From Planctomycetota bacterium (GTDB taxonomy: Bacteria > Planctomycetota > UBA8108 > UBA1146): a DNA stretch of 22,510 bases. The stretch covers positions 1-22,510 of the forward strand of contig NZJA01000043.1 of NCBI GenBank assembly GCA_002691835.1, in the 5' to 3' direction. Position 1 is the stretch's first letter, and every line of letters starts with the position of its first letter. The notes below the pieces were generated by a model. That model searched no databases and was not told the DNA's origin. It worked only from the letters and a program-made list of their open reading frames with translations. Made by a program: the position numbers and the translations under genes. This document shows, piece by piece, positions 14,256-22,510 of this stretch.

Positions 14256-16211
14256 GTGTTTTCACTTCGCTCGACAGGTCTCCTGATGATCATTCTTGGC
14301 TGGGCCTCCATGGTGGCTTTGGGGCCTGCCTTTGCAGATCCTCCACCGGGATATTACTCATCGGCCAGTGGCCTTGCGGGAGACTCCCTGCGTCTCGCTC
14401 TCCACGAAATCGTCGATGACCATCAAAGATTACCCTACACCAGTTCTGCAACTGACACCTGGGATGCACTGGGAGTCTGTGAGCAAGATCCCGCCAACCC
14501 TTCACGACTGATCACAATTTACAGGAACACTTCAGTTCTATGGAGTGAGCAAAACACGAGCATCGGTTGGAACCGTGAGCATACATGGCCTTCATCCTTC
14601 GGATACACGAATGACAACGGCTGCAACTATCCTTACACCGACCTTCACCAATTGAGAGCAGCGAGCCCCAGTTACAACTCAGCGCGAGGCAATCGTCCCT
14701 ACGATTGGTGTACCTCCACGAACTGCGAAGCATTTTCGGCGGAAGGAACCCCTTTTTCTAATTTATCCAGCGGTTTCGGGAGCACCGGGTCGTGGGAAAC
14801 TTGGGAGGACCGCAGAGGGGATGTCGCTCGCAACATCTTTTATATGGATATGAGATATGAGGGTGGCAACCATTCAGTGACGGGTTGCAGTGAACCAGAT
14901 CTTCGTATCACTGATAATCGTAATTTGATTGTTTCGAATACTGGTCAAAATCAATCCGTGGCCTACATGGGGCTGCTTTCAGTGTTGTTGGAGTGGCACC
15001 TGGAAGATCCAGTCAGCGTCGCAGAACAGAACAGAAACGATGTGGTTTTTAGCTACCAAGGGAATCGGAATCCATTCATCGACCATCCCGAGTTCGTCTG
15101 CCTGATCTGGTCTTGCCCTACCACTGATACTACGCCTCCTGCGGTACCTGCTGGATTACAGGTGACTGAAGCTGTTTGTCAGCTGAATCTCGATTGGGCA
15201 GACAATACAGACACGGACCTTGCGAGTTATACGGTTTTTCGTTCGACTTCTCTCGCCGGACCATTTTCCGCAGTCGGAAGTACTTCCGTCAGTGCATTTT
15301 CAGATTCCACGGTAGAAGGTGGTGTCACCTATCATTATCAGGTGACAGCTTCTGACCTTTCAGGAAATCAGAGTTCAGCAGGAAGCATGGCTTCGGGTGT
15401 ACCAGGGATTGGTACCGGATGTGGGGGACCTCCTCCAAATCCCGGAGATGTGGACTTGATCATTTCAGAGGTGATGGCCAATCCTCAGGCCGTCAGCGAT
15501 TCTACGGGAGAATGGCTAGAGATTTTCAATCGAGGGACTCAATCCGTCGATCTCAACGGCTGGACTCTCAGAGATAATGATTCGGATCTTCATTTGATCA
15601 ATGCCGCCGGAGGATTGGTCATCGCGCCGCGTGAATTTCTTGTTCTTGCAAGGTCAGGTGATCTTGCCAGTAATGGAGGAGTGAACGCTGACTACATTTA
15701 CAGTTCATTCGTCCTCGCAAACAGTGTCGACGAGGTGGTTCTGATCGATTCACAGGGGATAGAGCACACCCGGGTCAATTACACCTCTGGCAGTTTTCCA
15801 TACTCCGCAGGAGTATCTTGTGAGATCAGTGACCTGTTGGCGGCGACTCCCGGTGACCCTGCAGTGTGGGTTTCAGCACAGCAGTCATTTGGTTCCGGAG
15901 ACTTTGGCAGCCCCGGAAACGAAGGCAGTGCGACTCTTCCTCCTCCGACCACCAACAACGATTTTTTACGTGGAGACCCCAATGGAGATGGCACCACTGA
16001 TATCAGTGACCCGATTCTTCTCCTCGAATTTTTGTTTGGATCGGTCTCCGCTCTCACTTGCCCGGACGCTGCAGATGCAAATGACGATGGCAATCTCGAT
16101 ATTTCGGATGCCATCTTCCTTCTGCAGTATCTGTTCGAGGGATCGGTTGCGATTCCTGCCCCTGTAGGAACCCCAGGACCAGATCCTACTCCCGATTCCC
16201 TGGGTTGCTGA
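14256..16211 (+). CDS. Secreted endonuclease I family nuclease with FN3-like, LTD-like and dockerin-like modules
   Basis: This 651-aa protein is predicted to cut nucleic acid outside the cell. A signal peptide (1-27, cleavage after AFA) precedes an endonuclease I domain (about 30-287; EndA/NucM/Vvn family). The active-site motif WNREHTWPSSFG carries E108 and H109 (general base in the family). DLHQLRAAS, SYNSARGNR (N141, likely metal ligand), RNIFYMDMRY and NRNPFIDHPEFV complete the family signature. Residues about 293-384 are an FN3-like domain and about 397-555 a lamin-tail-like domain (LIISEVMANP...EWLEIFN...LNGWTL). Residues about 570-651 are a dockerin-like module with loops DPNGDGTTDISD and DANDDGNLDISD. 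The GTG start is supported by AAAGGA 7 nt upstream and by the signal peptide. Its 3' end overlaps the convergent vWA gene by 26 bp. External DNA may serve as a phosphorus or nucleotide source; that is inference. Confidence 0.92.
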   Translation: MFSLRSTGLLMIILGWASMVALGPAFADPPPGYYSSASGLAGDSLRLALHEIVDDHQRLPYTSSATDTWDALGVCEQDPANPSRLITIYRNTSVLWSEQNTSIGWNREHTWPSSFGYTNDNGCNYPYTDLHQLRAASPSYNSARGNRPYDWCTSTNCEAFSAEGTPFSNLSSGFGSTGSWETWEDRRGDVARNIFYMDMRYEGGNHSVTGCSEPDLRITDNRNLIVSNTGQNQSVAYMGLLSVLLEWHLEDPVSVAEQNRNDVVFSYQGNRNPFIDHPEFVCLIWSCPTTDTTPPAVPAGLQVTEAVCQLNLDWADNTDTDLASYTVFRSTSLAGPFSAVGSTSVSAFSDSTVEGGVTYHYQVTASDLSGNQSSAGSMASGVPGIGTGCGGPPPNPGDVDLIISEVMANPQAVSDSTGEWLEIFNRGTQSVDLNGWTLRDNDSDLHLINAAGGLVIAPREFLVLARSGDLASNGGVNADYIYSSFVLANSVDEVVLIDSQGIEHTRVNYTSGSFPYSAGVSCEISDLLAATPGDPAVWVSAQQSFGSGDFGSPGNEGSATLPPPTTNNDFLRGDPNGDGTTDISDPILLLEFLFGSVSALTCPDAADANDDGNLDISDAIFLLQYLFEGSVAIPAPVGTPGPDPTPDSLGC

Positions 16212-19140
16212 TCCATAGGAAAGCGGCGATGGTCAGCAGGATTGCCAAAGGTTGACCACCTGTTGAGGTTGTCTGATCGCTTTGGATTCTTAGCCATGAT
16301 TGGGTCTGGAGATCTTTCCAGAAGACTTCCTTGGCATGACCGATCTGCTCTCCTTCTTTCCACATCAGTACTTTCGGGGTGCCCTGTAAATTGGCAGTGT
16401 AATACTGGCTGCCCGGGAGTGCCGACAGCTGAATATATTCTGGCTGCTGGCCAGTACCTTGAATCTGAATCTCTTGAAGGATTAAAGATTCACTGAGCTT
16501 TCTCTCCAATAACAAAACATTCTTTCCCTCGGGTCCCCGCGTGATGGCGCTTTTTCTTTCGGTCGGAGAAGTTCGCCCCGCAGAAGTGGCGATGAGGTTC
16601 CTCAGTCTATTGTAGATGGGGGCTGTGGATTCTCCGAGCTTCAGAGGATCAAGACTCGACCACCATAGAATCCCCTGGCCTCTGTCGCGAGTCAGACTGG
16701 AGAGTAGAGGCATGCCTGAGCTGTCAGTCCAAGCGACGGTCGCAGTAAACTCTGGAGGAGTTTTCAGCCCTGGATTGAACCAGTGATCCGGAACCGGAAG
16801 ATCTGCCGAAAAACCGCTGGCCAAAGGTGAGATTTCATTTTGGATCAAGGGTGCCCGGGTTCTCACCCAGCCTGGGAAATCGGTTGGGATCCACTTTGAA
16901 AGGATGGGGATGGCTTCACGGAAATCCTTTGCGGATTGCAAGGTTCCTTTTGCTGCTTGGACCAGTTCCTCTGCGGCAGAAGTTTCGACGGTTTCTCCGA
17001 GAAGAAGAATTTCGAGCTCAATCCCTGCGAGAGCCAATCGATTTCCAATCGACGACCAGTCTGCCGGAACAGTGCGCCCGTCGGTGAGGATCAGCAGTCT
17101 TTTCGATCCCTGATGAAGATCTAATTGTGGAAGGATGCCTGAGAGAGCCCGACCCAAATGAGTTCCACCACCTGAGCGGATTTTTGAAGCCAGAAGGCGA
17201 GTCGTCTCTGAATCAACCAGAGTTCCCGGATCGAGAAGCCATTCAAAATCGTTCCTGAAGCCTGCGATTCCCCAGCGGAGACCTGTGGACGGGGTATCGA
17301 TCACTGCAAGAGTCGACTCGAGCAGAGTGGTTGCCGAATCGCCGATCAGGCTACCCGAGAGATCGAGCAAGATGACTCCCATATCGAGATCTCTTCCCTC
17401 TTCTGAGGGCAGAGGAGCACCGAGTATCTTTTCCAAGCTTCGTCGGGTGGGTTCGTCTTTACAAATAGAGTCTCCCGAGATGGCCAACAGGGTTCCTCCG
17501 GCGGAGATCCAGTTCGGAATTTCCTCAAGGATCTCTTCAGGGAGAGCTTCTCCTCGCCATGCGATGACACTGCCAGAGGCGGGAGAAGGCAGTCCTTTTT
17601 CGAGCAGCTGCTGACTTTCAAAACGGGGATCAGAAAAAAGGTTCGGGAGCCCTGATCCTGGAGTCGCAGAGATGGCGATCTGGATGGGAGAGCGGATATG
17701 AAAAGTGAGCTCACGGCCATTCGGATCGGTCACTTTCCAGACCCCTGGAGTTTGTTTCCGGATCGGTCCCTGAGCGATTTCAGTCGAACCCTGAGGCGAA
17801 GTCAGAAACCAATTCCCAGCAGGACGATCGCCGACAATCTCAATCATTTCTCCTGGATCGATGAGAGATCGGCTGAGCTGCCATTGGGAGGTCTTCGAAG
17901 GAGCGGAATCTGGTTGTTTCTGAATCCAACTCAATCCACGGCGGTGGATGGCAAGGGCGAGATCCGGAGAAGGAGCAGGGCTCTCCGCAGGAAGGAGGAG
18001 ACGGGTGCCTGAGGGAATCGACTTGAGCTGTTCCAAAGCCGTTGTTGCACTTGTTGGGGTCTTCCAGGACCGCTCTTTCAATCCTGTTCCTGCCAGGATG
18101 GCCGCCAAGATTGCCAGGACACAAGGGAGTGAGCCGCGTTTACCGGAAAACAGCAGGACAGCCATCAATCCCAGAGAGACGATGAGAGAGAGATGTATTC
18201 CAGCCCAGGCCCACCCATGATTTTCAGGGGGTCGGGTCGTCAGATCGACCAGCATTCGAGTCATGACCAAAGGCCAATCGGAGCGGTCACCCAGATCTCC
18301 CGAATCAGGCTCAAAGCCCCAGGTATAACCTTCAGGAGTTCGCGCAAGGAGCGTCTGACCGGAAGCAGTGGTCAGTAGTGGAGTGCCCCCTTGAATTGAA
18401 AAGCCCGTTGTCACCGTCCACGAGATGGGGTCGAGACCTTCAAAGAGCGGCTCATCGGGTTGGGGAAGCTGCAGACTGGGAAGCCAGACAGGATTCCCTT
18501 TTGTCGCCAGTGCGATATGCGGTCTCGGGTTGGAACCTAAAGGACCGATGACGATGTCTGAAGAACTGGAATCCACCGACCGTACCTGAAAAATCCAGCC
18601 TTCTAGTTCCAAAGCGTCGAGAAGATTCTTCATGGCAATTGAGGATCCCTGATAGAAGATCCTCGGGGGCGTGAGTCGCGGAGGAGTCTCGAATGACTTT
18701 TGTGTGCGGCCCGATCGAATTCGAACTTCTTTTCCATCCCCAACATCAGGAAGCCAAGCAGAGTGAAAAGATTGTTCTGAAACGAAGTCGACATCAGTTT
18801 CAGAGCCATCTTCTGCTGTGATAAAGACGGCATCGACCTTCTGGGAATGGATGAAATCGAGTCTCAGATCACCGGAAAGAGATCGGGTCCAGGCGTGATC
18901 AGGAATTGGGGGGGCAAGAAATCGAGGACCTGAAGCAAGGGTGACCAAGAGCAGAGCGGGGATCCAGCGGCTCCAGTGTTGGGATCGTTTCGTCGCTGGG
19001 GTGAGTCTCTTCCAGAGTTGAATGGAGGCGACTTTTTGTTGGGAATACGGAAGGGGTCGTTGATTTTTCAGCCACCATGCGAGAAGGGCCAGCGGCAACA
19101 GAGTCCAAAGCCAGAGGGGATTTGTCCACTCCAAGATCAT
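16186..19140 (-). CDS. BatA-like membrane protein with vWA domain
   Basis: This 984-aa protein begins with the BatA-type double transmembrane region (NPLWLWTLLPLALLAWWL at 7-24; second segment about 59-72). Further membrane segments lie near 313-332, 337-354 and 963-978. A GATase-like stretch (about 485-560) precedes a vWA domain (about 586-745) with an intact metal site: DLSGS (D593, S595, S597), T660 and D687. Such proteins usually work with MoxR AAA+ ATPases and DUF58 proteins in envelope assembly, metal-enzyme maturation or stress tolerance; the precise role here is unknown. The ATG at 19140 overlaps the DUF58 stop in an ATGA junction, with GGAGG 10 nt upstream. The open frame extends to 19410, but the extra 90 residues overlay the DUF58 gene and are not likely translated. 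Its 3' end overlaps the endonuclease gene on the other strand. Confidence 0.88.
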   Translation of the reverse strand: MILEWTNPLWLWTLLPLALLAWWLKNQRPLPYSQQKVASIQLWKRLTPATKRSQHWSRWIPALLLVTLASGPRFLAPPIPDHAWTRSLSGDLRLDFIHSQKVDAVFITAEDGSETDVDFVSEQSFHSAWLPDVGDGKEVRIRSGRTQKSFETPPRLTPPRIFYQGSSIAMKNLLDALELEGWIFQVRSVDSSSSDIVIGPLGSNPRPHIALATKGNPVWLPSLQLPQPDEPLFEGLDPISWTVTTGFSIQGGTPLLTTASGQTLLARTPEGYTWGFEPDSGDLGDRSDWPLVMTRMLVDLTTRPPENHGWAWAGIHLSLIVSLGLMAVLLFSGKRGSLPCVLAILAAILAGTGLKERSWKTPTSATTALEQLKSIPSGTRLLLPAESPAPSPDLALAIHRRGLSWIQKQPDSAPSKTSQWQLSRSLIDPGEMIEIVGDRPAGNWFLTSPQGSTEIAQGPIRKQTPGVWKVTDPNGRELTFHIRSPIQIAISATPGSGLPNLFSDPRFESQQLLEKGLPSPASGSVIAWRGEALPEEILEEIPNWISAGGTLLAISGDSICKDEPTRRSLEKILGAPLPSEEGRDLDMGVILLDLSGSLIGDSATTLLESTLAVIDTPSTGLRWGIAGFRNDFEWLLDPGTLVDSETTRLLASKIRSGGGTHLGRALSGILPQLDLHQGSKRLLILTDGRTVPADWSSIGNRLALAGIELEILLLGETVETSAAEELVQAAKGTLQSAKDFREAIPILSKWIPTDFPGWVRTRAPLIQNEISPLASGFSADLPVPDHWFNPGLKTPPEFTATVAWTDSSGMPLLSSLTRDRGQGILWWSSLDPLKLGESTAPIYNRLRNLIATSAGRTSPTERKSAITRGPEGKNVLLLERKLSESLILQEIQIQGTGQQPEYIQLSALPGSQYYTANLQGTPKVLMWKEGEQIGHAKEVFWKDLQTQSWLRIQSDQTTSTGGQPLAILLTIAAFLWISNPGNRE

Positions 19141-19964
19141 CCGGAGACGACCTCCAGTGGACCTCGAGTCGCTGTGAGGTCCTGCAGTATTTTTGCTGCA
19201 GAAGTGACGGCTGGAACCGAAACATGAAGACCTCCATGACGCTTTAGCCAGTCCTGAAGAATCAGGGTCTGCTGCTGAAACAGCCGCTGATATTGTTCGA
19301 GCACGCTCGGATCGAAGTGGCTTTGCCACGATTGACCACCGGGTGCCAGAAGATTGAGGGGACCGTTCCAGGTGGGTGCTGATTCTTCTTCCAGCCAGAG
19401 TGACCACCATTGCAATTGGTGGGCAGGCGGAGGAGCTGAGAATTGAGAGAGTTCATCAAAGATCAGCCGATCACTGATCACGATGACTCGACCATGTGTC
19501 ATGGACTGGGGAAGTTGAAGAAGCGTTTCATCGAGGGGGACCCTTTCCCGCCAATGGGGGCTCACCGAGGCGGTCAACGGTTTGACTTCCGAGGCTTCGA
19601 TGATCCATTCTCGATGGGGAACGCGGGATTGGTGGGCAACCCCCTTCAGCAGGGTACGCAGGTGTTGAAGGGCAATGCTTCGATGTCCAAAGGACATCGA
19701 GGGGGCGGCATCGATGACGACATGCAACGGTTCATCGGCTTCCTGGCGATATTCGCGGATCCAACGTTGACGTAACCTTTGCCAGACATGCAGGTCGAGG
19801 TGTTGCAGATCCTCTCCGCTTTGCCAGCGTCGATGGCCTTCAAAATCTCCACCGTCTCCAACACTCCTGGATTGGCCACCCCCGGGCCATTGGTTTCCCT
19901 GACGACGACGCCAGCGGATTCGTGACAACAGCGATTCAGGGAAATCAGGTCGCGGATTACCCAT
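19137..19964 (-). CDS. DUF58 domain protein
   Basis: This 275-aa soluble protein of the DUF58 family carries the family signature GQSRSVGDGGDFEGHRRW...GEDLQHLD (about 30-57), followed by a vWA-like core. The metal-site motif reads DAAPS (85-89) where DxSxS is usual, so the first serine is replaced by alanine. A later acidic residue, D165, sits in VISDR. No transmembrane segment is seen. DUF58 proteins are typically encoded between a MoxR ATPase and BatA-like vWA proteins and are thought to act with them. The ATG at 19964 is chosen over 20078 because GGAGA lies 7 nt upstream and it overlaps the previous gene by only 8 nt. It overlaps the vWA gene by 4 nt (ATGA). Confidence 0.88.
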   Translation of the reverse strand: MGNPRPDFPESLLSRIRWRRRQGNQWPGGGQSRSVGDGGDFEGHRRWQSGEDLQHLDLHVWQRLRQRWIREYRQEADEPLHVVIDAAPSMSFGHRSIALQHLRTLLKGVAHQSRVPHREWIIEASEVKPLTASVSPHWRERVPLDETLLQLPQSMTHGRVIVISDRLIFDELSQFSAPPPAHQLQWWSLWLEEESAPTWNGPLNLLAPGGQSWQSHFDPSVLEQYQRLFQQQTLILQDWLKRHGGLHVSVPAVTSAAKILQDLTATRGPLEVVSG

Positions 19965-22510
19965 CGCTGAATCTCCAAATTTGTTCGACGCCCCAAGGGC
20001 GATCAATCGCCACGCTTTGATCAGAGATGCGTGGAGGAGGTTGAACCCAATGTACGGCCCGATAGGCCCCAGGAGCATTCTGCGGAATGAGTGCGGTAGG
20101 CGGACCCTCGAGATTCAGGATCCACAGACGGTCAGCCACCAAAAGAATTTGTGAACCCGAGACCTCTATGGCTGCGGCACGCAAGTGGGGGCGATCTCTT
20201 TCGCCGGGCAAGGGGGGTAAAGGAACGAAGTTCCAACTTTGTTCACGCCACTGGGCCAGCCAGGATTTGCCTTGATGCTGACCAAGCACCAGTGGACCTA
20301 AAGGATGTCCATGAAGAGAGTAGGCCCCTTCGACAGGCAGCGATTGTTGAAAGCCGGGTCCGTACAGAAATTGACGAGAAGAATCGATGAACCATAGAAA
20401 CAGGGGGTCGGACGACGATCTGGGAGTTTTGCCCGTGTCTGTCAACAGTTGGGCACTGACACAGTGCCCTGGAAATTGATCCGGGGTTGAAACGGGACTG
20501 GCACCCTGAGAGTCGAATCTCAGAAGCGGCTCGCTGACCACCAGAAAAATACTGCCATTTGGACCGCGGGTTTCTCTGACCCGCGGAGTCACAGAGTCGG
20601 CCCATCGGGAATCTGCAGGATAGACATCGAGTGGAAGTGGCGGGTAGCCGACCCTTCCGGGAAATGGGGGTGTCAAGAGTGGCAACCAGCTTTGGGCGAT
20701 CAGGGATCCCTTGGGGATCCAGCCGATTTTACCAGACCGGGTGATGGCCAAACGATCTCCGGTCCCAGTTGTGGAAAGTAATTCTTCTTCTGGAGGAAGC
20801 AGAATCGGAGTCGGGCTCGAAATGTGCCGGTTGGAAGCTTCCTGTTTTGACTCTCTCTCCAGAGTAGCAGAGCCATCAAACTGAAGCGGGTTTGCGAACG
20901 GTTGACTGGGGGCTTGCCTGGGACGGCTGCTCAGTCGGGGGAGTTGAGCAGGATTGAAGGAATTCTGATCGCTGGGCCGATCCTTGAGAAAGGTTCCGGT
21001 GATCGGACCGAGTGTCACGGTCAACTGACTGGAATCGCAATGGAGTCTGACCTGATTCTGCCATTCGGAGTCTCGCAGGTATTGACCACATGCCTTGGCG
21101 AAGTTCGCAACGGAGGCGGGCCATTGATTCCAATCCACCCGGACTTGCAGGGCTTGGGGAGTCGGATCGATGATGGTTCGTAAGAGATCCAGTCGGGGAA
21201 GACCGTCTTTCCCGAAGAGAGATTCCCCATTGGTGGCATGAAGGATCCGCATTTCTTTATCGGATCGAAAAATTGACCAACGCTGTGCAGATCCAATGAT
21301 TTTCAAAGGATTGCGATTGGTGTCGGTGAGTTGTATCCGCAACGGAGATCCAGAGGGTTCTCGTCGGAAATTTGTTGGCTCAGTCTGAAGCCGTTCTTGA
21401 CCGGATTCGTCGAAAATCCAGTCGGCAAGAAACCACTCTTCTTGCGAGCGATCTTGCCCGGGGATGCGTAAAGGGAGTCCCGTCACTTCCCCGATCACGG
21501 AGTCTTCAGGGTTCAGAATGGAGAAGGGCTCAGGTTCAGGAATCGGGACCTCCGCCATCGGCAGAGTTGTAGTGACACTGATTCCGGGAATGGCAAGAGG
21601 CCGACAATAGCTTTCTTCCGGCTGGATCCTGATGGCTCGTTCGACCTCCGGAAGTGAATTGGACAGCCGCCCTGCATGAAACCAGAGTCGAGCTTCAGTG
21701 AGACTTCCGGGGTTTGTGTAGAGGATCGCACGCCGACAGACGGAAGCGGCCTCGGGATCACGGATGTCACACATTTGCTGGGCGACGTGGGAAGGATCCG
21801 CCCACGAAGCCAGCGCCGGTCCCAGCACTTCTCGCCAGCGGGGATTCATGGCCGGGTAAGGGGTCATGGGAGGGAGCAGACTCTCGATGCTGATCCAGAT
21901 TTTGCGAGCCAGCAGGGATTCGCCATTGGTGCATGCAAGGTTCAGCGATTGAAACAGACTCGCAAGCCGCATGTTATTCCCGATGGACAGAGATTCCGAT
22001 TCGCCGAAACCCATGGAAGAATCCCACAGCGATTTCAATTTGCGCGGGACAAATTGATCCCGGGGAAGTTTCCCGCGAAGTCTTGCGAGGGGAAAAACCT
22101 CATTGGGTGAGGTGTTCTGATCGAGATCGGTATGCAGGGCCAGCAATCTTTCGATGCCGGGCAGGTCTCCGCACCTGATCAAGATCGACAACGCCGCCTG
22201 CAGATCACCTGCGGATTCGAAGAAATCCGCTCCTTCTTGGCAGAGATTCAGTCGGGAAAAGACCCGGATCAGGAAGTCCCGGTCCTTTGGAGCCATCGCT
22301 GGCAGGGACTCCGCGGCCATCTTTTCGCCCGCCTTCAGGCGCAGGAGGAAATCGGCGATCGGATCGACTCCATACTCCTTGCGAATCGACCGTGCGGCTT
22401 CAACCCAGCCCCCTTCGAGCCACAGACGACCGAGAGTCCGGGGGCAATGCAGGGAGTCGGGAGTCGCACAACCCTCTTCCAGAATGGAGATGGCTCGCAG
22501 AGGTTCTTCG
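19957..22510 (-). CDS. Large helical-repeat plus beta-propeller-like protein of the DUF58/vWA operon (5' partial)
   Basis: The frame is open through the right edge with no stop (codons before the ATG at 22320 read EYGVDPIADFLLRLKAGEK), so the true start is outside and 850 codons are visible. The first 300 visible residues are alpha-helical with TPR-like periodicity (AISILEEGC, ADFFESAGDLQAALSILIRCGDL, SLTEARLWFHAGRL). After a Pro-rich linker comes an unrecognised alpha/beta part (visible residues about 330-510), another Pro/Ser-rich linker, and about 260 residues with blade-like strands (DRLAITRSGKIGWI, GSIFLVVSEPLLRFD, PLFLWFIDSSRQFLYG, SWLAQWREQSWNFVPL, SQILLVADRLWILNLEG) suggesting a beta-propeller. 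I do not recognise the family. No signal peptide can be assessed. It overlaps the DUF58 start by 8 nt, so the three genes probably form one operon. A scaffold or regulatory partner of a MoxR/vWA machine is the best guess. Confidence 0.75.
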   Translation of the reverse strand, partial: EEPLRAISILEEGCATPDSLHCPRTLGRLWLEGGWVEAARSIRKEYGVDPIADFLLRLKAGEKMAAESLPAMAPKDRDFLIRVFSRLNLCQEGADFFESAGDLQAALSILIRCGDLPGIERLLALHTDLDQNTSPNEVFPLARLRGKLPRDQFVPRKLKSLWDSSMGFGESESLSIGNNMRLASLFQSLNLACTNGESLLARKIWISIESLLPPMTPYPAMNPRWREVLGPALASWADPSHVAQQMCDIRDPEAASVCRRAILYTNPGSLTEARLWFHAGRLSNSLPEVERAIRIQPEESYCRPLAIPGISVTTTLPMAEVPIPEPEPFSILNPEDSVIGEVTGLPLRIPGQDRSQEEWFLADWIFDESGQERLQTEPTNFRREPSGSPLRIQLTDTNRNPLKIIGSAQRWSIFRSDKEMRILHATNGESLFGKDGLPRLDLLRTIIDPTPQALQVRVDWNQWPASVANFAKACGQYLRDSEWQNQVRLHCDSSQLTVTLGPITGTFLKDRPSDQNSFNPAQLPRLSSRPRQAPSQPFANPLQFDGSATLERESKQEASNRHISSPTPILLPPEEELLSTTGTGDRLAITRSGKIGWIPKGSLIAQSWLPLLTPPFPGRVGYPPLPLDVYPADSRWADSVTPRVRETRGPNGSIFLVVSEPLLRFDSQGASPVSTPDQFPGHCVSAQLLTDTGKTPRSSSDPLFLWFIDSSRQFLYGPGFQQSLPVEGAYSLHGHPLGPLVLGQHQGKSWLAQWREQSWNFVPLPPLPGERDRPHLRAAAIEVSGSQILLVADRLWILNLEGPPTALIPQNAPGAYRAVHWVQPPPRISDQSVAIDRPWGVEQIWRFSDG

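Noticed and set aside
15779..16363. 194-aa minus-strand frame opposite the nuclease
   Set aside because: It is a shadow of the endonuclease coding frame, which has clear family motifs.
19141..19410. 90-residue N-terminal extension of the vWA protein
   Set aside because: It would overlay most of the DUF58 3' half; the ATGA overlap start at 19140 begins with the expected BatA membrane segment.
19965..20078. Longer DUF58 start at 20078
   Set aside because: It would overlap the upstream gene by 122 nt and lacks a ribosome site, while 19964 has GGAGA at 7 nt.
22320..22320. ATG at 22320 as the start of the propeller-like protein
   Set aside because: The same frame stays open to the window edge with protein-like codons and there is no strong ribosome site, so this is an internal methionine.

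Overview
The window looks like a chromosomal stretch from a bacterium with a Gram-negative type envelope, most likely a member of the Planctomycetota or a relative. The basis is protein architecture. Three neighbouring secreted proteins end in the same cysteine-containing, dockerin-like module (RGD-x-N-x-DG...DISD), of a kind I associate with large extracellular proteins of marine planctomycetes. There is also a DUF58/BatA-like vWA operon and several predicted lipoproteins. This assignment is inferred from memory of families and was not tested by search. I see no tRNA, rRNA, insertion sequence, phage gene or CRISPR array.

Layout. Bases 1-408 hold no convincing gene. Bases 409-5417 (minus strand) are a compact set read right to left: a beta-helix lipoprotein, a membrane histidine kinase 4 nt later, and an NtrC-type sigma-54 activator that overlaps the kinase by 26 nt. 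A second lipoprotein (5494-6834, minus), with five beta-propeller-like repeats, lies 76 nt upstream and may belong to the same transcription unit. A 412-bp divergent gap follows. Then come a 1484-aa secreted subtilisin-like protease (7247-11701, plus) and, converging on it with a 10-bp gap, a 734-aa secreted protein with six carboxypeptidase-regulatory-like repeats (11712-13916, minus). A 339-bp divergent gap (13917-14255) carries the best regulatory site in the window: a perfect 10-bp inverted repeat between two opposed promoter-like elements. It leads to a secreted endonuclease I with FN3-like, lamin-tail-like and dockerin-like modules (14256-16211, plus).

The rest (16186-22510, minus) is a tightly overlapping operon: a large protein with a helical N-terminal part and a beta-propeller-like C-terminal part, cut by the window edge, then a DUF58 protein, then a 984-aa BatA-like membrane protein with a vWA domain. 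DUF58 and BatA-like proteins usually partner a MoxR AAA+ ATPase, so a moxR gene may lie beyond the right edge.

Working together. The protease, repeat protein and nuclease look like extracellular or surface enzymes and adhesive proteins for using polymers, and they share modules with each other. The kinase/regulator pair with its lipoprotein looks like an envelope-sensing unit. The vWA operon is probably a separate MoxR-associated envelope or chaperone-like system. Start codons were chosen by Shine-Dalgarno matches, most of them with a 5-7 nt spacer, together with signal peptides. Several therefore differ from the longest open frame.
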